Shown in pieces: positions 40,880 to 53,166 of a DNA stretch of 64,000 nt. Below the pieces are notes generated by a model. That model was not told where the DNA came from. It ran no database searches and saw nothing but the letters and a program-made list of their open reading frames with translations. How positions within the stretch are numbered: position 1 is the first letter of the stretch; each line of letters begins with the position of its first letter. A program made the translations under genes and the position numbers. Source of the stretch: Diphasiastrum complanatum (Eukaryota; Streptophyta; Lycopodiopsida; Lycopodiales; Lycopodiaceae); the NCBI GenBank assembly GCA_029204225.1, contig CM055092.1, positions 43,714,094 to 43,778,093 of the forward strand, in the 5' to 3' direction.

Positions 40880-42164
40880 AAAACAACAACACTCAGCTTA
40901 ATTAATAAGTTCTTCAAAGAAGTAACTTTAACCTTAGTTATGTCTACTTTCAGCTGTAAAGTGACTCATCAAAAATTTAATCAATTGAAAGAGACAAACT
41001 CCCTGTGCATAGGTCTGCTGGTAATTTAGAGTTTGTAAGTGCATTCTTTGCAGCCGGCAGGCACCCCCTTTTTCAGCCTGGTATTTATCTTATACAAGTC
41101 TCCTTCCTTCCTGCGCTGAACAATCAGGTGTGCTGACTTAGATTTCTCTTAACTTTGGGATGATATAAAGTATGGTTTTTCAAATTGCATTTCATGTTCT
41201 GCAGGTCCCTGTTACCCAATTCCCCATACATGACTAGTGCATTATGATGTGGTGTGGACCTTATAGTAGTCCATGCATAAAAATGACAAGGTACCTCTAC
41301 AGCTTGTTAAGAAATGTGTCCAATCCCTAGGACCAAAACTCCGATGCATAAATTTCTGTAGGAGTGGGGAACTCTGAAGAGTTGACAATTCAACAGGGCC
41401 TCCTCATGGTGTCTCTAGATGCATTACTATTCAAAGGGATGTTTTATCATCAGTGGTCACGCAAACACATGAGTCTTGATTTTGTATGATGAATACACCT
41501 TCTTCTTCCTTGCAAAAATTACTTATCCAATCTCATATCGTCTACTTTTCAGCAAATTTACCTGCTTATGTGTTTCAAACTGAATCCCCCCATATTATTG
41601 ATAACTACAATAAGCTCAAGTTTGTGTGAAGAATGATTGAACCAGTATTTGTTATAATGGTCGGGACCAGGCTTAAAGATGAAGAAGATCTATGCTCTAT
41701 GATATGGTGTCTGCATCCGCTTCTTCATTTAAAAATTTGACATATTGGTAACCGCTTTAAGCTCAAGTTTGTGTGAAGAATGATTGAGTCCAGAGTTGTT
41801 ATTGATGGTTGAAAGTGCACTGGGCAAGGTTAAAGTTCAAGAAAATACATGCTCTGAGATGTGGCATGTCTGTATTTTGATCATTTATTGTGCAACTATT
41901 TGTTGGCATGGCATCATTTCACTCTAGAATAGCTGTTTATAAGTGCCAACGGCAAGCAGCACTGAGATCTTAAAACCTCTGTGCACCACAGAGTACATAA
42001 TCTTCTGATAGTCAAAGGTATAGGAATGTAAACTGGTCTATTTGAGTGATTGTCATCTGTTTACTAAGACAATTGTCTGCATAAAATACTATTGTGTATG
42101 ATCTGATGGCCCAGTGAATTTCAATCACATTGATGTTGTTCCTGGTGGTTTTACTGTCCTTAAG
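40876..42164. other. Probable intron or 5' region of the PERK-like kinase gene
   Basis: Noncoding and AT-rich, with no transposon motif. A partial duplication is visible: AAGCTCAAGTTTGTGTGAAGAATGATTGA-type strings occur near 41611 and 41759. It ends in a polypyrimidine tract and the AG at 42163-42164 that precedes the first recognised kinase exon. No transmembrane or extracellular exon was found in it. Confidence 0.45.
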
Positions 42165-44663
42165 GTGGTTTGTATGAAGCTGGAAGAAGGCCAAGGTTTG
42201 ACTCGCCGTATTCCTCTTCGGAAGTGCCTGGAAAACCTTACAATCCACCACCACCACCTCCATTGCCTCCACATTTACTAAGGCAGAATCCTAATGCTGT
42301 ACAAACACGTCTAACAGGGCCTGTCTATGATAGTGGAAGTACTACAGATGTGCCGCTATCGCCACCTCCACCACCAAAATATTCAGGAGGATCTCCAAAC
42401 CTTGGAATCTCAAAGTCAAGCTTCACATATGCAGAATTGGAGCAAGCTACAAATGGGTTTTCAAGAGCCAATTTGTTGGGGGAGGGAGGTTTTGGTTTTG
42501 TTTTCAAGGGATTTTTGTCAGATGGTAAGGTAGTCGCTGTAAAGCAGCTGAAAGTAGGAGGGGGACAAGGTGAGCGCGAGTTTCAAGCAGAAGTTGAGAT
42601 TATTAGTCGTGTCCACCATCGCCATCTTGTATCATTGGTTGGCTACTGCATTGCTGATAGTCAGCGGATGCTTGTGTATGATTTTGTGCCCAATGGCACA
42701 CTTGAATATCATCTCCATGGTACGCTTTCCAAGCTTTTGAGGATGAATAATTGACAAATTCTTTGTTGCTTGTTGGTAAAAAGCAATGTCTTCGTTATCT
42801 TAGAAGCGTATGAATTTAGGCAAGGGAAGACCCGTAATGGATTGGACAACACGTGTGAGGATTGCTGTTGGAGCTGCCCGTGGACTTGCTTATCTTCATG
42901 AGGATTGTAAGTGACCATTACATACACACAATTTTTTGACCTTAAAGTCAGCCTTTGTATCCACATTAGTCTTTTGCTTGCTTTTGTATGCCTAGCTTCA
43001 AGTTTTTGTTTGAACTTTGAAGGTCATCCCCGAATTATTCATCGCGACGTCAAATCCTCCAACATTCTTCTAGACGACCAGTTTGAAGCACAGGTGTGAC
43101 TTATTTTTTGCTTTTATATCTTAGTTTCGTAAAAGATGCATATGTGCCTGGTAGTATTCATGCAGATATGGAAGCCTTTGCACAAAATTACTCCTGTTGT
43201 GATGGCCTCTCACAGATTTATACTGCCTCTGATAGTACTAGAGTGGGCATCTTTGAACCAGGTTTCTGATTTTGGATTAGCAAAACTTGCATCTGATACA
43301 CATACTCATGTGACGACACGAGTAATGGGGACTTTTGGGTGCGTATGCAAGTTTCACATGCGAGAGCCAGTTGGCCTGTATTTTGTGTTGACTGATCTGT
43401 GAAGCTTGCTTGGTAGTGTTTTTGGTTCATAGAACTTATCCTGGACTTGATTTCCTTTCTATGACAGATATTTGGCTCCTGAGTATGCATCAACTGGAAA
43501 GCTTACAGACAAGTCTGATGTTTACTCATTTGGTGTGGTGTTACTGGAATTGCTGACCGGTCGAAAGCCTGTTGATTCATTTGGCCCATTAGGTGATGAA
43601 AGTTTAGTTGAATGGGTGAGTGTAAATTGATGCTAATCGTCTTAAGGCTTGCATTTTATGAGGCATTGCTTCATGGATTGTTTTTCAACACTTTTCAACA
43701 CTGGATGATTGTCTCCGTAGCATGATCGCCAATTGTAGCCCCATGTTCAAGGTAATTGCCGTGAGATGGCCTGAAATTGCAAACCATTATGAGTTTTGGC
43801 AAACAATGAAAATAGCTCTTGGATCATGGATTTTTGCTAGTGCTTTACAAGCACATGGATAATAAAGGCCTTACAACGTTGTAATAAAGGTCTCAAGTTT
43901 TCCTAGTATGTTCTAGAAGCTTGTATTAAAGGCCTTAAGTTTTCCTAGTATGGTGATGCAGGCTCGCCCTTTACTCTCCGAAGCACTTGAAGATGGCATT
44001 GTGGAAGGTCTAATTGATCCAAGGCTAGGTAAGAATTACAATGAAAAGGAATTGAAACGTATGATTGAAGCAGCTGCAGCTTGTGTTCGCCATTCTGCAC
44101 ACAAACGCCCAAGACTGGGACAGGTCAAACATATCTCATGTCCTTTTTTCTAACTTCAATGTTTGCATGGAATCTCATTCGAAGAGGAGATAATATGGCA
44201 GCTAAGTTTATCTTGCTAGCATTTTACAACTTAGAAAAAACTTCAAACAGTTTTTATTTTGAGCAAGAAATTACTATGGCATAGCTGTTTGCTACTGACC
44301 CATTATTCAAACCATATGTATTTTGACACTTTTCAGGTTGTTCGTGCTCTGGAAGGGGATGCTGCAGATCTAAACTACGGAACGAGACCTGGTCACAGTT
44401 CAAAGTACGACTCACCTTTTGGTAGTGTAGACTATGACAGTACACAGTATAATTCTGATCTTAAAAAGTTCAAGAAAATGGCACTCGCTGGAAGTCAAGA
44501 ATATGGCAGTGAATACAGCGGTGCAACAAGTGAATATGGGGTGAACCTCTCTGCTTCGAGTAGTGAATATCAAAGCAGCAAAGAGATAGAAAGGAAGTCA
44601 ATGGCTGTCAATAAAACAGGGGAATCGGGATCTGGTGAAAAAAAATCCTTTTTGAAGGATTAG
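42165..44663 (+). CDS. PERK-like proline-rich receptor protein kinase (cytoplasmic part, 7 exons)
   Basis: Exons: 42165-42719, 42820-42906, 43023-43093, 43262-43338, 43468-43615, 43962-44123 and 44337-44663 (TAG stop). All introns are GT-AG with phase kept, giving about 474 residues. The start is cytoplasmic and proline-rich ([19 protein letters not shown]), followed by a full Ser/Thr kinase domain: P-loop [18 protein letters not shown] (ATP Lys), [31 protein letters not shown] (catalytic Asp), [36 protein letters not shown] and the Arg in HKRPRLGQ. The tail is rich in Ser, Tyr and Gly. PERKs are plasma-membrane receptor-like kinases linked to cell-wall sensing; that role is from the family. 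The extracellular and transmembrane exons should lie upstream but were not found, so the gene is 5'-partial here. No lesion is seen in the visible part. Confidence 0.93.
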
Positions 44664-45061
44664 CAGTCACCTAAATCCATGCATGTTCCTTGCATTGTCA
44701 TTGGTACTGGAATCATGCAGCTTTATACCATGGTGGCTGCATCAATGCAAGTCATTTTTTGATCGTACCAAATCAAAACTCCTAATTTTCAAGAGCGTGC
44801 AATACACCAAATGTTAATCAAAGCAGGCCAATTTTACACAATCAATTATATTTGGGGTAGGTACTCGCGTTTAAGCAAGTTTTGATACATATCATTAAAA
44901 ACTTGACATTTTGGAGCTAAAATAAATTCATTTATTCTTTAGGAGTGAAAAGCTGAGTGTCAAATAATCTGACTTTCAACTTGTGCTGAGTGAATACAAC
45001 CTTAGGTTGCTAATTTTCGCGTGCTGTTAAAATCTATGATATTCTGATATTTATTGGTTGC

Positions 45062-45065
<4 letters not shown>

Positions 45066-45104
<39 letters not shown>

Positions 45105-45119
45105 GCACACACACACACA
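45066..45119. repeat. (CT)n(CA)n compound microsatellite
   Basis: About 13 CT units followed by about 12 CA units with one interruption. Confidence 0.95.
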
Positions 45120-45476
45120 GGAATTTGTATGGAGTGCTTTGAGATGACATTGATAGCACATACTGTTGTGAAAGGACTAACAAAGTTATCTCTATAATTC
45201 CTCACATCAGACCGACAGACAGAAAAGGCATATGGCATGTCAAGAAAATACTCGTTTTACAATAGAGACTATGGGAAAACGTAAGTTTGGTGTAATTGCC
45301 ATATCTACTAGTGAGGAAGAAGGTCAGGGGCCAACAAGGAGGACATGAAAAATGAATGACTGATGGACTTATTAGCATTCTTTCACATTCAATAAGCCAG
45401 TATGATTTTGTTTGCATATAACACTTTTATTGATGGGATGTCTCGCAGGAAAACCTGTTGAAAAGGCTTGCTCACT

Positions 45477-45499
45477 CCCCCCCCCCCCCCCCCCCCCCC
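45477..45499. repeat. Poly-C homopolymer (23 bases)
   Basis: Uninterrupted run of C; the length may be inexact because sequencing often miscalls such runs. Confidence 0.9.
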
Positions 45500-47288
45500 T
45501 TCTGCACAATGAGTGTACTTTGGTATTTATGTTTGTTTGGAGTGAAAAATCATCGCAAAGCTGCTCCCCAAGGTTGTCCTACACTCCATTGAAAGGAAGA
45601 AATCCATTGATCCTGCTCTCCTAGCATGGGTGGAAGTTCTGGGCCATGTGCCCACACGTGGATGGCATCCATGCAGGCCTCCGCTGTGAGCAACAATGCC
45701 TGACAAATTTGCAAAAATGATCAACTTTGTCTTAAAGAACCATTTTTTATATGGTTTTTGTCATTTAATATTTACGTCTCGCATTTGTATGTTCCAATGT
45801 TATTGAGTATCTTGCTTAGTGGACTCCATCCAAATTTGACTATATGTATAAAGAGCCAGCTATTTCTAAGAAGTTAATTTCAGAATACATGTTCATGATT
45901 GGGAGGAGAAAGCAAAGCAATTTATTTTTTGGATGGATTGACTTCCAAAACTTCAAAAGGCACTCCATAAAAAATCAACAATGTTAATATTTGATGTTGT
46001 GGCAAATCACTATACTACACCACATGTTGAATGACAATTAGTTGAAGGCATAGTTGTCATGGGAAGGCTTTGGTCTCATTGTTGCTTGCATGAATGTTGA
46101 CATGTACTTGTTGACCCTTTTTTTACCTTTTGCATTTATTAAATTAGGGTACCAATCGGTTCCTGATTATGTGCTTCTACTCTAGTCACCATTCACTCAA
46201 TCTTTCATCAGCACCAAAGGCTATCCTTGGAGATGGGAGAAAACATGCTATAGTGATTCCCCTATTGCCTCCCAACAATTTTGCAGCTATAGATCCCTTA
46301 GTGGAAAATGTTGGTGATGAAAGCAACCTCAGGCAGTGCTTGTTGTGCTGAGAATCCCCTTGTTTTGCTATGCATCTTAGTTGGTAAGGCAATATCAAGA
46401 TCCTTGTGGCATCTTCTATGTCCATTACTTTTGGTTTCTCACAGACTTGGAGCAACTTTGGTTGCATGATTAGGTGAGACAACGAGATAGTTGCTATGGG
46501 GAAATCTATTTAGACTTCTAAGCAGCAGAAAGAAGCCTGTTGACATTCGCTTCCGATGCTCAAAAAATTATATAGCCTTTGTTTGAAGGATCTCGAAGCA
46601 GGTCGCCCCTTTGTCTGTGTTGAGTTCATAGCCAAGTTGTCCAGATTCCAAGGAGAACAACAGTTTCCGCGTGGGCACATGTTTGATTCTACTTGAATTG
46701 CAAATCAGAAACAAAACGTTTGGCTTGATTTGCAAGCAAATTGCAAGCCCTTTTCTGTGTGTGTCCTACAGCCCAAGAGCATGCCCTCTGGAACAACTAC
46801 ATATAGATCAGAGTCAAATCGTCGGGAGCTTGAAGTTTGTAGATTGTTTGTCAGCACTTCTAGATTAAGAGCTACTATATGCAGTTCTTTTAGCAGAAGA
46901 TAGTTATGGATATATGAAAAAACAGAGGAAAAGAATAGATAGCATGTTAGTTTTGTGGGTGCTTCTAGCTGATTAAACAACAGTAAGGGTAGGGCCAGGT
47001 ATTGCAAAAAAAATGCCTCATACAGGACTAAGAGAGACTTTTTGGTGTTGAAATTTGGTAAATATCAGTCTTGCTAACTCGTGATTGGAGCAGTTTGTGG
47101 TTTAAAGTCTAGAGGGCATGTTTTCAAATTTTGTTGATGCTTCTAGCTGGTAACTTGTTGTGCACTATGGAAGCTTGGTTGGTGGATTGTTTGTGAAGGT
47201 GTTAAGTAGCGGCAAAGCAAATTTCCTTGACAAATTACTCCTTACGGGTGACAAGGAGATACTCGAGAATAGTTGCAAGACAATGTAA

Positions 47289-48370
47289 ATGTGTTGCAGG
47301 CTGCTTCTGTCATTGAGTCATTTTGGCCATATTGGAAAATTTAAATGGTGTAGTGAACAATCTTCTACCGGAGGGACCTTTGAAGTAGATTTCATGGCTT
47401 TAGACATCTCTCGAGTTCGTCTTTTCAACAAAAAACAACCTACCTCATCTGGTTTTCCATGCCTCTCATCACTTCTTTGGGCAGTCGACTTCATTGGGTT
47501 TGTGAATGCAACCTCTCAAGTGTTCAATGTGGTCACTACCTCCTCAATGACATTCAGGATATGGGTGTCCCTTTGGTTAAACATTTTCACCACTTCATTT
47601 GTTACCAAGGCTCTCTAGGAGGACGTTGTTTTGGAGACTTTCCCTCCTACATAGGAGTTTATGGAACTTTCTAATTTTAATCACACCATTATGGATGTCT
47701 TTAGTTGTCTTCTAGGCATTGATCCTTTGGATGGTTCGGAGACAAGATTGGCCCATAAGCAAACTATGTTACCCATTTTTTGTGGGGGTGTTGGTTTTTC
47801 TTTTTATTATAACTTTTACACTCCTTGGGGTGATGGGTTGTTGTTGCTCCAACTTTTATCTTCTCGGTTCTTTTGTGATTATTGTCATCTTTTGATGGAT
47901 TCCATTACATATTTGGAGAATGATTCTTTGCTATTTTGGCATCACCTCATAGCTATGTGGGAGCTTCTTCCCACCTTTGTCAAAGCATGTCTTTTTCCTT
48001 TCGAGCAACTTCTTAATTACAACTCAAATCATTTGCAGGAGACTCTCTTGGAGCATGTGAAAGCTCACCCTTTCCAACATGCTCTCAAGGCACCTTCAGA
48101 TATGTATCAAGTTCGTATCCTGTCCTACCTGGGACCAAGTTATGAGGCTTGGTTGTCAACTCGGCTCGTCATTCCATCTTCTTTATTGTCCTTGGCCACC
48201 TTCAACTTCACACTTCATCTTCGCTTGGGGCTACCTCATCCTTTGGTCTTGAATCTCTCAAGGTGTGTTTGTAGTCAGCCTATTGATGGTCTCACCATCC
48301 ATCTCCTTTGGTGTCCTTATGGCAGTGAGTGAACAACAACTCACGATGATATTAGATATGCAACAACCTC
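47289..48370 (+). mobile_element. LINE C-terminal domain remnant
   Basis: Two frames (47289-47618 and 47661-48332). The second reads VRILSYLGPSYEAWLS, then LHLRLGLPHP, then CVCSQPIDGLTIHLLWCP and GSE, followed by a stop and HDDIRYATTSIA. This matches the order of the C-terminal region seen in plant LINE-type RT proteins (R-L-R-LGLP, then C-x-C-x-x-x-D-x-x-x-x-H-x-L-x-C). The RT itself is not visible. It ends just before a copia fragment. Confidence 0.55.
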
Positions 48371-48439
48371 TATAGCGTGAGGTGGAGGGTCATGTCCTCA
48401 AAGAGCAGTCTCATGCCTAACTCTTTTTTATCCATTGGA

Positions 48440-49127
48440 GAACAAAATGCATGTTAGCCATGATGTCATCTTTGATGAATATAAGATGTACAAAGATGAG
48501 GATATTGAGAAGTTAGACACATCAAGTGGCAAAGATGATACAATGAGAATGCCTCTTGACGATGGACCATTTGTTGACATTCTTGATTATAGACAGATGG
48601 ATGCACTTCATGATGCCATCACTCAACCTCAGGAGGTAGGTTGGAGAGGTAGGGATGAACCATTTGGTGCTAAGAGGATAGAAGTTGTAGGTGACAAACA
48701 CAAGGAGAAGGATGTACCATGGGATACATTTTCACCAGGAAGCCGATCACTTGACGGAAAGCTTTCTAAGTGATTTGAGAGATTGATGGAGAGTCACGAC
48801 ATGGATAACTTTTCTAAATCATCCATTCAAGGAGAGCTAAGAAGATCAACAAGAGAGAGGACACAACCTGATAGGTATGAAGCAAATTATGCTCTCTTAT
48901 CTAGCATCATTCAAAGCAAAGAACCTTCGACTTATGATGAAGCGAAGGATGATGACATTTGGGTCAAGGCCATGGAAGAAGATATGAAGTCAATTGCTAA
49001 TAAGCATGTCACATGAGACTTGGTGGAACCACCAGTTGGTAAGAAACCCATCGATTGCAGATGGGTATACAAGACAAAGTACCATGCAGATGGAAGTATA
49101 GCAAAGCACAAGTCAAGATTATTCACC
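48440..49127 (+). mobile_element. Ty1/copia fragment, integrase-RT linker to RT start
   Basis: The frame at 48435-48773 carries HVSHDVIFDE, the conserved post-integrase block. The frame at 48783-49016 carries LRRSTRERTQPDRY and WVKAMEEDMKSI. After a TGA at 49014 the same frame reads KPIDCRWVYKTKYHADGSI and KHKSRL, the start of copia RT. It then stops abruptly at about 49127. Upstream integrase and downstream RT are absent. Confidence 0.85.
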
Positions 49128-49658
49128 TAACATGAACCAAAAAAGAATCATATGCACATAAATGCCTCTTCAAATCATTCCTACAAGATCAGGTTGAATC
49201 ATCATGCAATAATCAATCCAAAGTATCTCACAAATCAAGCAAAAATCGAACACAATCTTGACTAGAATTGCATTCCTTGATGAGCACTTATCAAAGTCTT
49301 TGGGCTGACCCCATAATTGAATTTCTAAGATCTCAATAAGTCTAAGAATGACCTATTACAGTACCAAAGATAAGAATCTAGCTTTGAAAACTATTCCTTG
49401 TGATAGACTCCACAAATCGAGTAGCATCAATATGATGCAAGTGCAAAATACTTGCTATTTTGATTCAGTCGATAAGAGATGACCATAACTCGGATTTTGA
49501 AGCTAAAAAGCCTGTAAATAAAAAAAACATTAGATCCCTCTTCACTCAAATTGATCAAGAATTGAAGGTACTATTTAGATTATGTCTAGATAGCAATCAA
49601 TGCTTGAATTGCATCAAAATCTATGATTCTAGCATGAAGTGAAGCTCATTTCTTGGAA

Positions 49659-49672
49659 TGGCTCTGATACCA
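49659..49672 (-). other. Primer-binding site (initiator Met tRNA), minus strand
   Basis: The minus strand reads TGGTATCAGAGCCA, the standard plant initiator-Met tRNA PBS. The DNA to its left (49128-49658) would be the internal leader of that element, but no gag is recognised. Confidence 0.8.
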
Positions 49673-50279
49673 TGATAAAAATGCAACAAAATAATCCCAT
49701 TTGATCCTAGAAATGATGGAGAAAGCACCTATATCTAGAAGCTAGATTACTAATCAATGCATTGATTCCTAGCTTATCTTGGCTTGAACTCCATGAATTA
49801 GCTCCAAAACTCTTCACACGTGTGAAAGTACGGCGACTACTGCTGCCTGTGTACTATACCTGCAACTCCAAACTCATTCAATCATCACATAAAATCATAT
49901 GCCAATAGCATTCATCAATCAAATCATAGACTCAAACTAGTCAAGAAGGAAAATCTCGATTTGCTCATAATTGGATGGAAATCCCATCACATATTTATAC
50001 ATGTAGAGCTCGAATCTGAGCATATTAGGGCTTCTATGTATTCATCATAACCTAACCCTAACATCTAACCTAAAGATTCACTTGATCCACCCTATTTTGG
50101 GTCAATGCCTTGAGATCCAAAAAACAATGAAAAAAATGCTATTTTTAGCTCCTACTTTCTCTCTACCCTATCTATGCACTCTTTGGACATATCCCAAAGG
50201 TACCATTCCAAAGCTAGGTTAATGATTTTACTTAGAATAAGGTATCCTATGCTTTTGGCACGTGTGACATCCCACAACA
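49673..50279 (-). repeat. Candidate 5' LTR of a minus-strand retrotransposon
   Basis: Immediately right of a minus-strand PBS. On the minus strand it would begin TGTTGTGGGATG and end TTTTTATCA, with a TATA box (TATAAATA at 49992-49999) in between. No matching second LTR is in the window, so the outer boundary is a guess. Confidence 0.4.
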
Positions 50280-50340
50280 TGGCCTCAAAGTCATTTACAA
50301 GTGGTAATTGTGCAAACTAGCTTGTGTAAATTTAACAAGT

Positions 50341-50740
50341 GGGTGTTTTGAATAAAGTACAACAATAATGGATCTATCAACAAATTCAAAGCAAAACTAT
50401 GTGTAAAAGGATATGCACAAATTCAAGGCCTTGACTATGAAGACAATTTTGTACCCATGGCCAAGATGGTCACAATAAGAGTCATTATTTCCATTGCATG
50501 CTACTTCAACTAGAGGATGTTCCAACTTGATGTATCAATGGCTACCTTGAGGAGGAGATCTGTATGGAGCAACCCAAAGGTTTCATCAAAGAAGGTGAAG
50601 AATCCAAAATGATGTCTCTTGTTCAAAAGCTTATATGGGCTTAAACAAGCCCCAAGATCTTGGTATGCAAGGAAGATCTACTTATTGTCAAATGTGATAA
50701 TATCTTGGCACAAGCTCTTTAAAAGAATCCAGTATTCCCA
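50341..50740 (+). mobile_element. Ty1/copia reverse-transcriptase fragment
   Basis: Broken frames: NNGSINKFKAKLCVKGYAQ, then FVPMAKMVTIRVIISIA, an in-frame TAG near 50513, FQLDV, and SLYGLKQAPRSWYA near 50630. The YVDD box is lost. It overlaps in content the RT start at 49040-49127, so it is a separate copy, not the continuation of that fragment. Confidence 0.85.
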
Positions 50741-50825
50741 AAACCATTGCTCAAGAATGCTTTTGTCTAGTCTAGATCTAATCTTGGCTTGATTTCAAGA
50801 CATATGTTAAAATAAATAGATATCT

Positions 50826-51132
50826 TTTGAGGAGGAGTGTGAAAAATGTAAAAGATATCCATCTAGGATCTTGATTCTTTTCCACTTTGACACTTAGTTT
50901 TTTGGATGGTGAGAGTGGGAGAGTAGCTTAAACACTTAGAATTTATTCTACATTCTCTCTCTACTCAAGAGCAACAAGATTTTATACTTAGGTATTTTCA
51001 TCAAGTGTCCTCTCAATGTGTATGATGGTTTTTGGATGATAAAATGTATGCTTGTGTGTGCTCTTGTCTTCAGATTGTCAAGTTAGATTGTTTGTATCAA
51101 TCATGAGATAGATTCATGTGCAATCACACACA
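50826..51132 (+). repeat. Candidate polypurine tract and 3' LTR of the older copia fragment
   Basis: A purine tract ending GAGGAGGAG at 50837 is followed by TGTGAAAAATG. The stretch ends near 51132 in ...ATCACACACA. The start is similar to the young element's LTR (TGTGAAAATTG), suggesting a related copia family. The LTR end is approximate. Confidence 0.5.
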
Positions 51133-51149
51133 CCTTAGAAGATCACGGG

Positions 51150-51339
51150 TGATAGAAGTACAACAAGTCATTGGCATTGGCATCGATGGGGAGGCATCTA
51201 CCATCATGGGCATGGATAAGCTATCTATAGCTTTCATGCATTTGGTTGTCTTTATAGGAATCTAGGCTTGGCATAGGTATTGGAACTTGGTTAGTTCAGA
51301 TTCTCAAGAGGTGAGATTAGGGAGAAGCCTAAATGAAGT
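51150..51339 (+). repeat. Dispersed repeat, left part (target of the young copia)
   Basis: Matches 16600-16796 in the helicase intron and continues at 57771 after the copia insertion. Shared words include GCATTTGGTTGT and TCTAGGCTTGGCA. Confidence 0.8.
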
Positions 51340-51994
51340 TGTGAAAATTGTCAACATTTCCTAGCTAGTTTGAGGCCTAAATTGGCTAAAATTGTAAATA
51401 GTTTTGGTTCTGGAGTTTCGCACGTGTGAACCAGGCCACAATGTTTTTATTTACTGTATTTTTTCAGTATGATGAAGTGTCAAACTTCATACCCTTCAAA
51501 ATGAGACCATTTTGATGTATTTTGGTCATATAAGCCATTTTTAGCTATTTTTCCTATATAGGGAATATCTAGGGTCAAGTACCTTCTAGAGAGAGGAGAG
51601 AGAGTCATCTTCCTCATCCATAAATAGTAGGGAAGTCGTGGAGAACAGGTTGGAGAAACCTTTTGTATGCTTCATTGAGATCAATAGATCATTGTCATTG
51701 TTTCTTCCTCCATTGAGAGCATTGTTGTGTGTATTGTCTTCAAGCTATTGTGTATGATCTTAGGTGCTTTCCAAAAGTGGTAGGCTGATGTATTATGGAC
51801 TGTATAATGCTATTTTGGGCCGCACTTGATGTTTATGGAAGTTTTCATTTGTGGTAAATGCTTTTTGATCAAGTTCTTTGCATTCTAGGTAGCATAGAAT
51901 GTGTTGCCAATTCCTAGCTTATGTAGTTTGGAGTGCAAGCATTCAAGCCAATGATCTTGGAGTTTAGATCCACTTAGGATCTGTATTTTTCACA
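51340..51994 (+). repeat. 5' LTR of the young copia
   Basis: 655 bp. TATA-like strings lie near 51555 (TATATA) and 51620 (CATAAATAG), either of which could serve the LTR promoter. Confidence 0.97.
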
Positions 51995-52010
51995 TGGTAT
52001 CAGAGCTGGT
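51995..52010 (+). other. Primer-binding site (initiator Met tRNA)
   Basis: TGGTATCAGAGCTGGT lies directly against the 5' LTR. The first 12 bases match the standard plant initiator-Met tRNA primer site. Confidence 0.93.
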
Positions 52011-52499
52011 TGGCTTCTATTTACAGTAAGTATTCCATTTTTGGTGATATTTGGATGTTTGATCAAGTTCTAGCATGATTTTGCATTGCTTTGTTGATCA
52101 AATCTTACTAACCTTTGTTTTGTGAGTTGAACTTGTGGATCAAAAGCATATTTCAGGTCTATTGAAGATCAGAGGCTGAAAAGAAACTATTTTGGATCAG
52201 ATCATAACACCTAATCATTTGTGATTGTGAGGCTTGTGCATATTCAATACTAACAATGTTCTTTTCAATCCTATTGTTGACAATCTCCATTCTTGGATGA
52301 ACACTCTCCTTAAGTGGATGAAACTTCTCCTTAAGTGGATGACAAATGCTCTTTTGAGTGAGTTGTAATTCTCCTAAAGGCTGAGCAAAGCTCCCATTTG
52401 GATGAAAGATCCCCTTTTTTGGGTGAACATATTGTAAGCTCCATTGTGAAGAGCATATTGTAAAGATTGTCATCAATTTTGGCATAAATTTTGGTGTAC

Positions 52500-52960
52500 T
52501 TTGTTGAGCATGTAAGTAACTCTCCTTATGTAATTTGATTGGAGCATTTGCTGGAAGGTGTTAACCATTATGCAAGTGTGTTTTCAGGTTCTTAACAGGT
52601 TGAGGAACATTCTCATGTGAAGTGATCTTAGATCTACATCTAAACACCAAGATTTGACAAGATAGTGAAGCTAGTCTTGTGATTCACTAAGTGTGCTCAT
52701 TCATTCACCTCTAAATCTTGTATTTATCACTTGCTGGAGTTTATAAACTTTTAGAAGTGTGGTTTACATGTGGTTTTACAGGTTGAATCAATATCTTAGT
52801 GTGTTGATCATATGTTGATCAAGTTTGTTCATTACTAGGTAATCTTGGCATCCTAGTTTTGGGTATTTTCTAAGAATGCAAGTAACTCTTCACACCATAA
52901 CTTGATTTGGTCACTTGCTGGAAAGTTTGAGAGCTTAAGCAAGAGTGTGTTCAGGTTGGT
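52500..52960 (+). repeat. Three diverged repeats of about 184 bp in the copia leader
   Basis: The core TTGCTGGA is centred near 52551, 52734 and 52918, at spacings of 183 and 184 bases. Related flanks include AAGTAACTCT before copies 1 and 3, and AGTGTG...CAGGTT after each copy. They lie between the PBS and the gag start. Function unknown; packaging or translation control is possible but not shown. Confidence 0.6.
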
Positions 52961-53166
52961 TTGATTTTGTAATCCATTCTTAGTGTGTGCAAAGTGTTGC
53001 ATGTGTTTCAATCTTTCTTTCTATGCTTGGAAACCATCTAGGTTCAAGATAGAAGTGTTTTAGGGTCCTAAATCTTCATAGATCTCTTTATCTATCATTT
53101 GTTGAGAGAAAAGTGAGTGCTAAGTGCTTTAGGACAGAACCTAAAAGTTGAAGAAACATTAGAATC

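Larger units (their letters stand above)
44664..47288. other. Kinase 3' flank and intergenic DNA
   Basis: No gene was recognised; the start probably holds the kinase 3' UTR. A (CT)n(CA)n tract at 45066-45119 and a run of 23 C at 45477-45499 are present. The frame at 46169-46351 has no family motif and I do not call it a gene. Confidence 0.45.

Noticed and set aside
46169-46351. Short plus-strand frame downstream of the kinase gene
   Set aside because: No family motif, no splice context and ordinary length for chance.
48435-50740. Reading the two copia pieces as one element split by an insertion
   Set aside because: Both pieces include the same RT start region, so they cannot be the two halves of a single copy.
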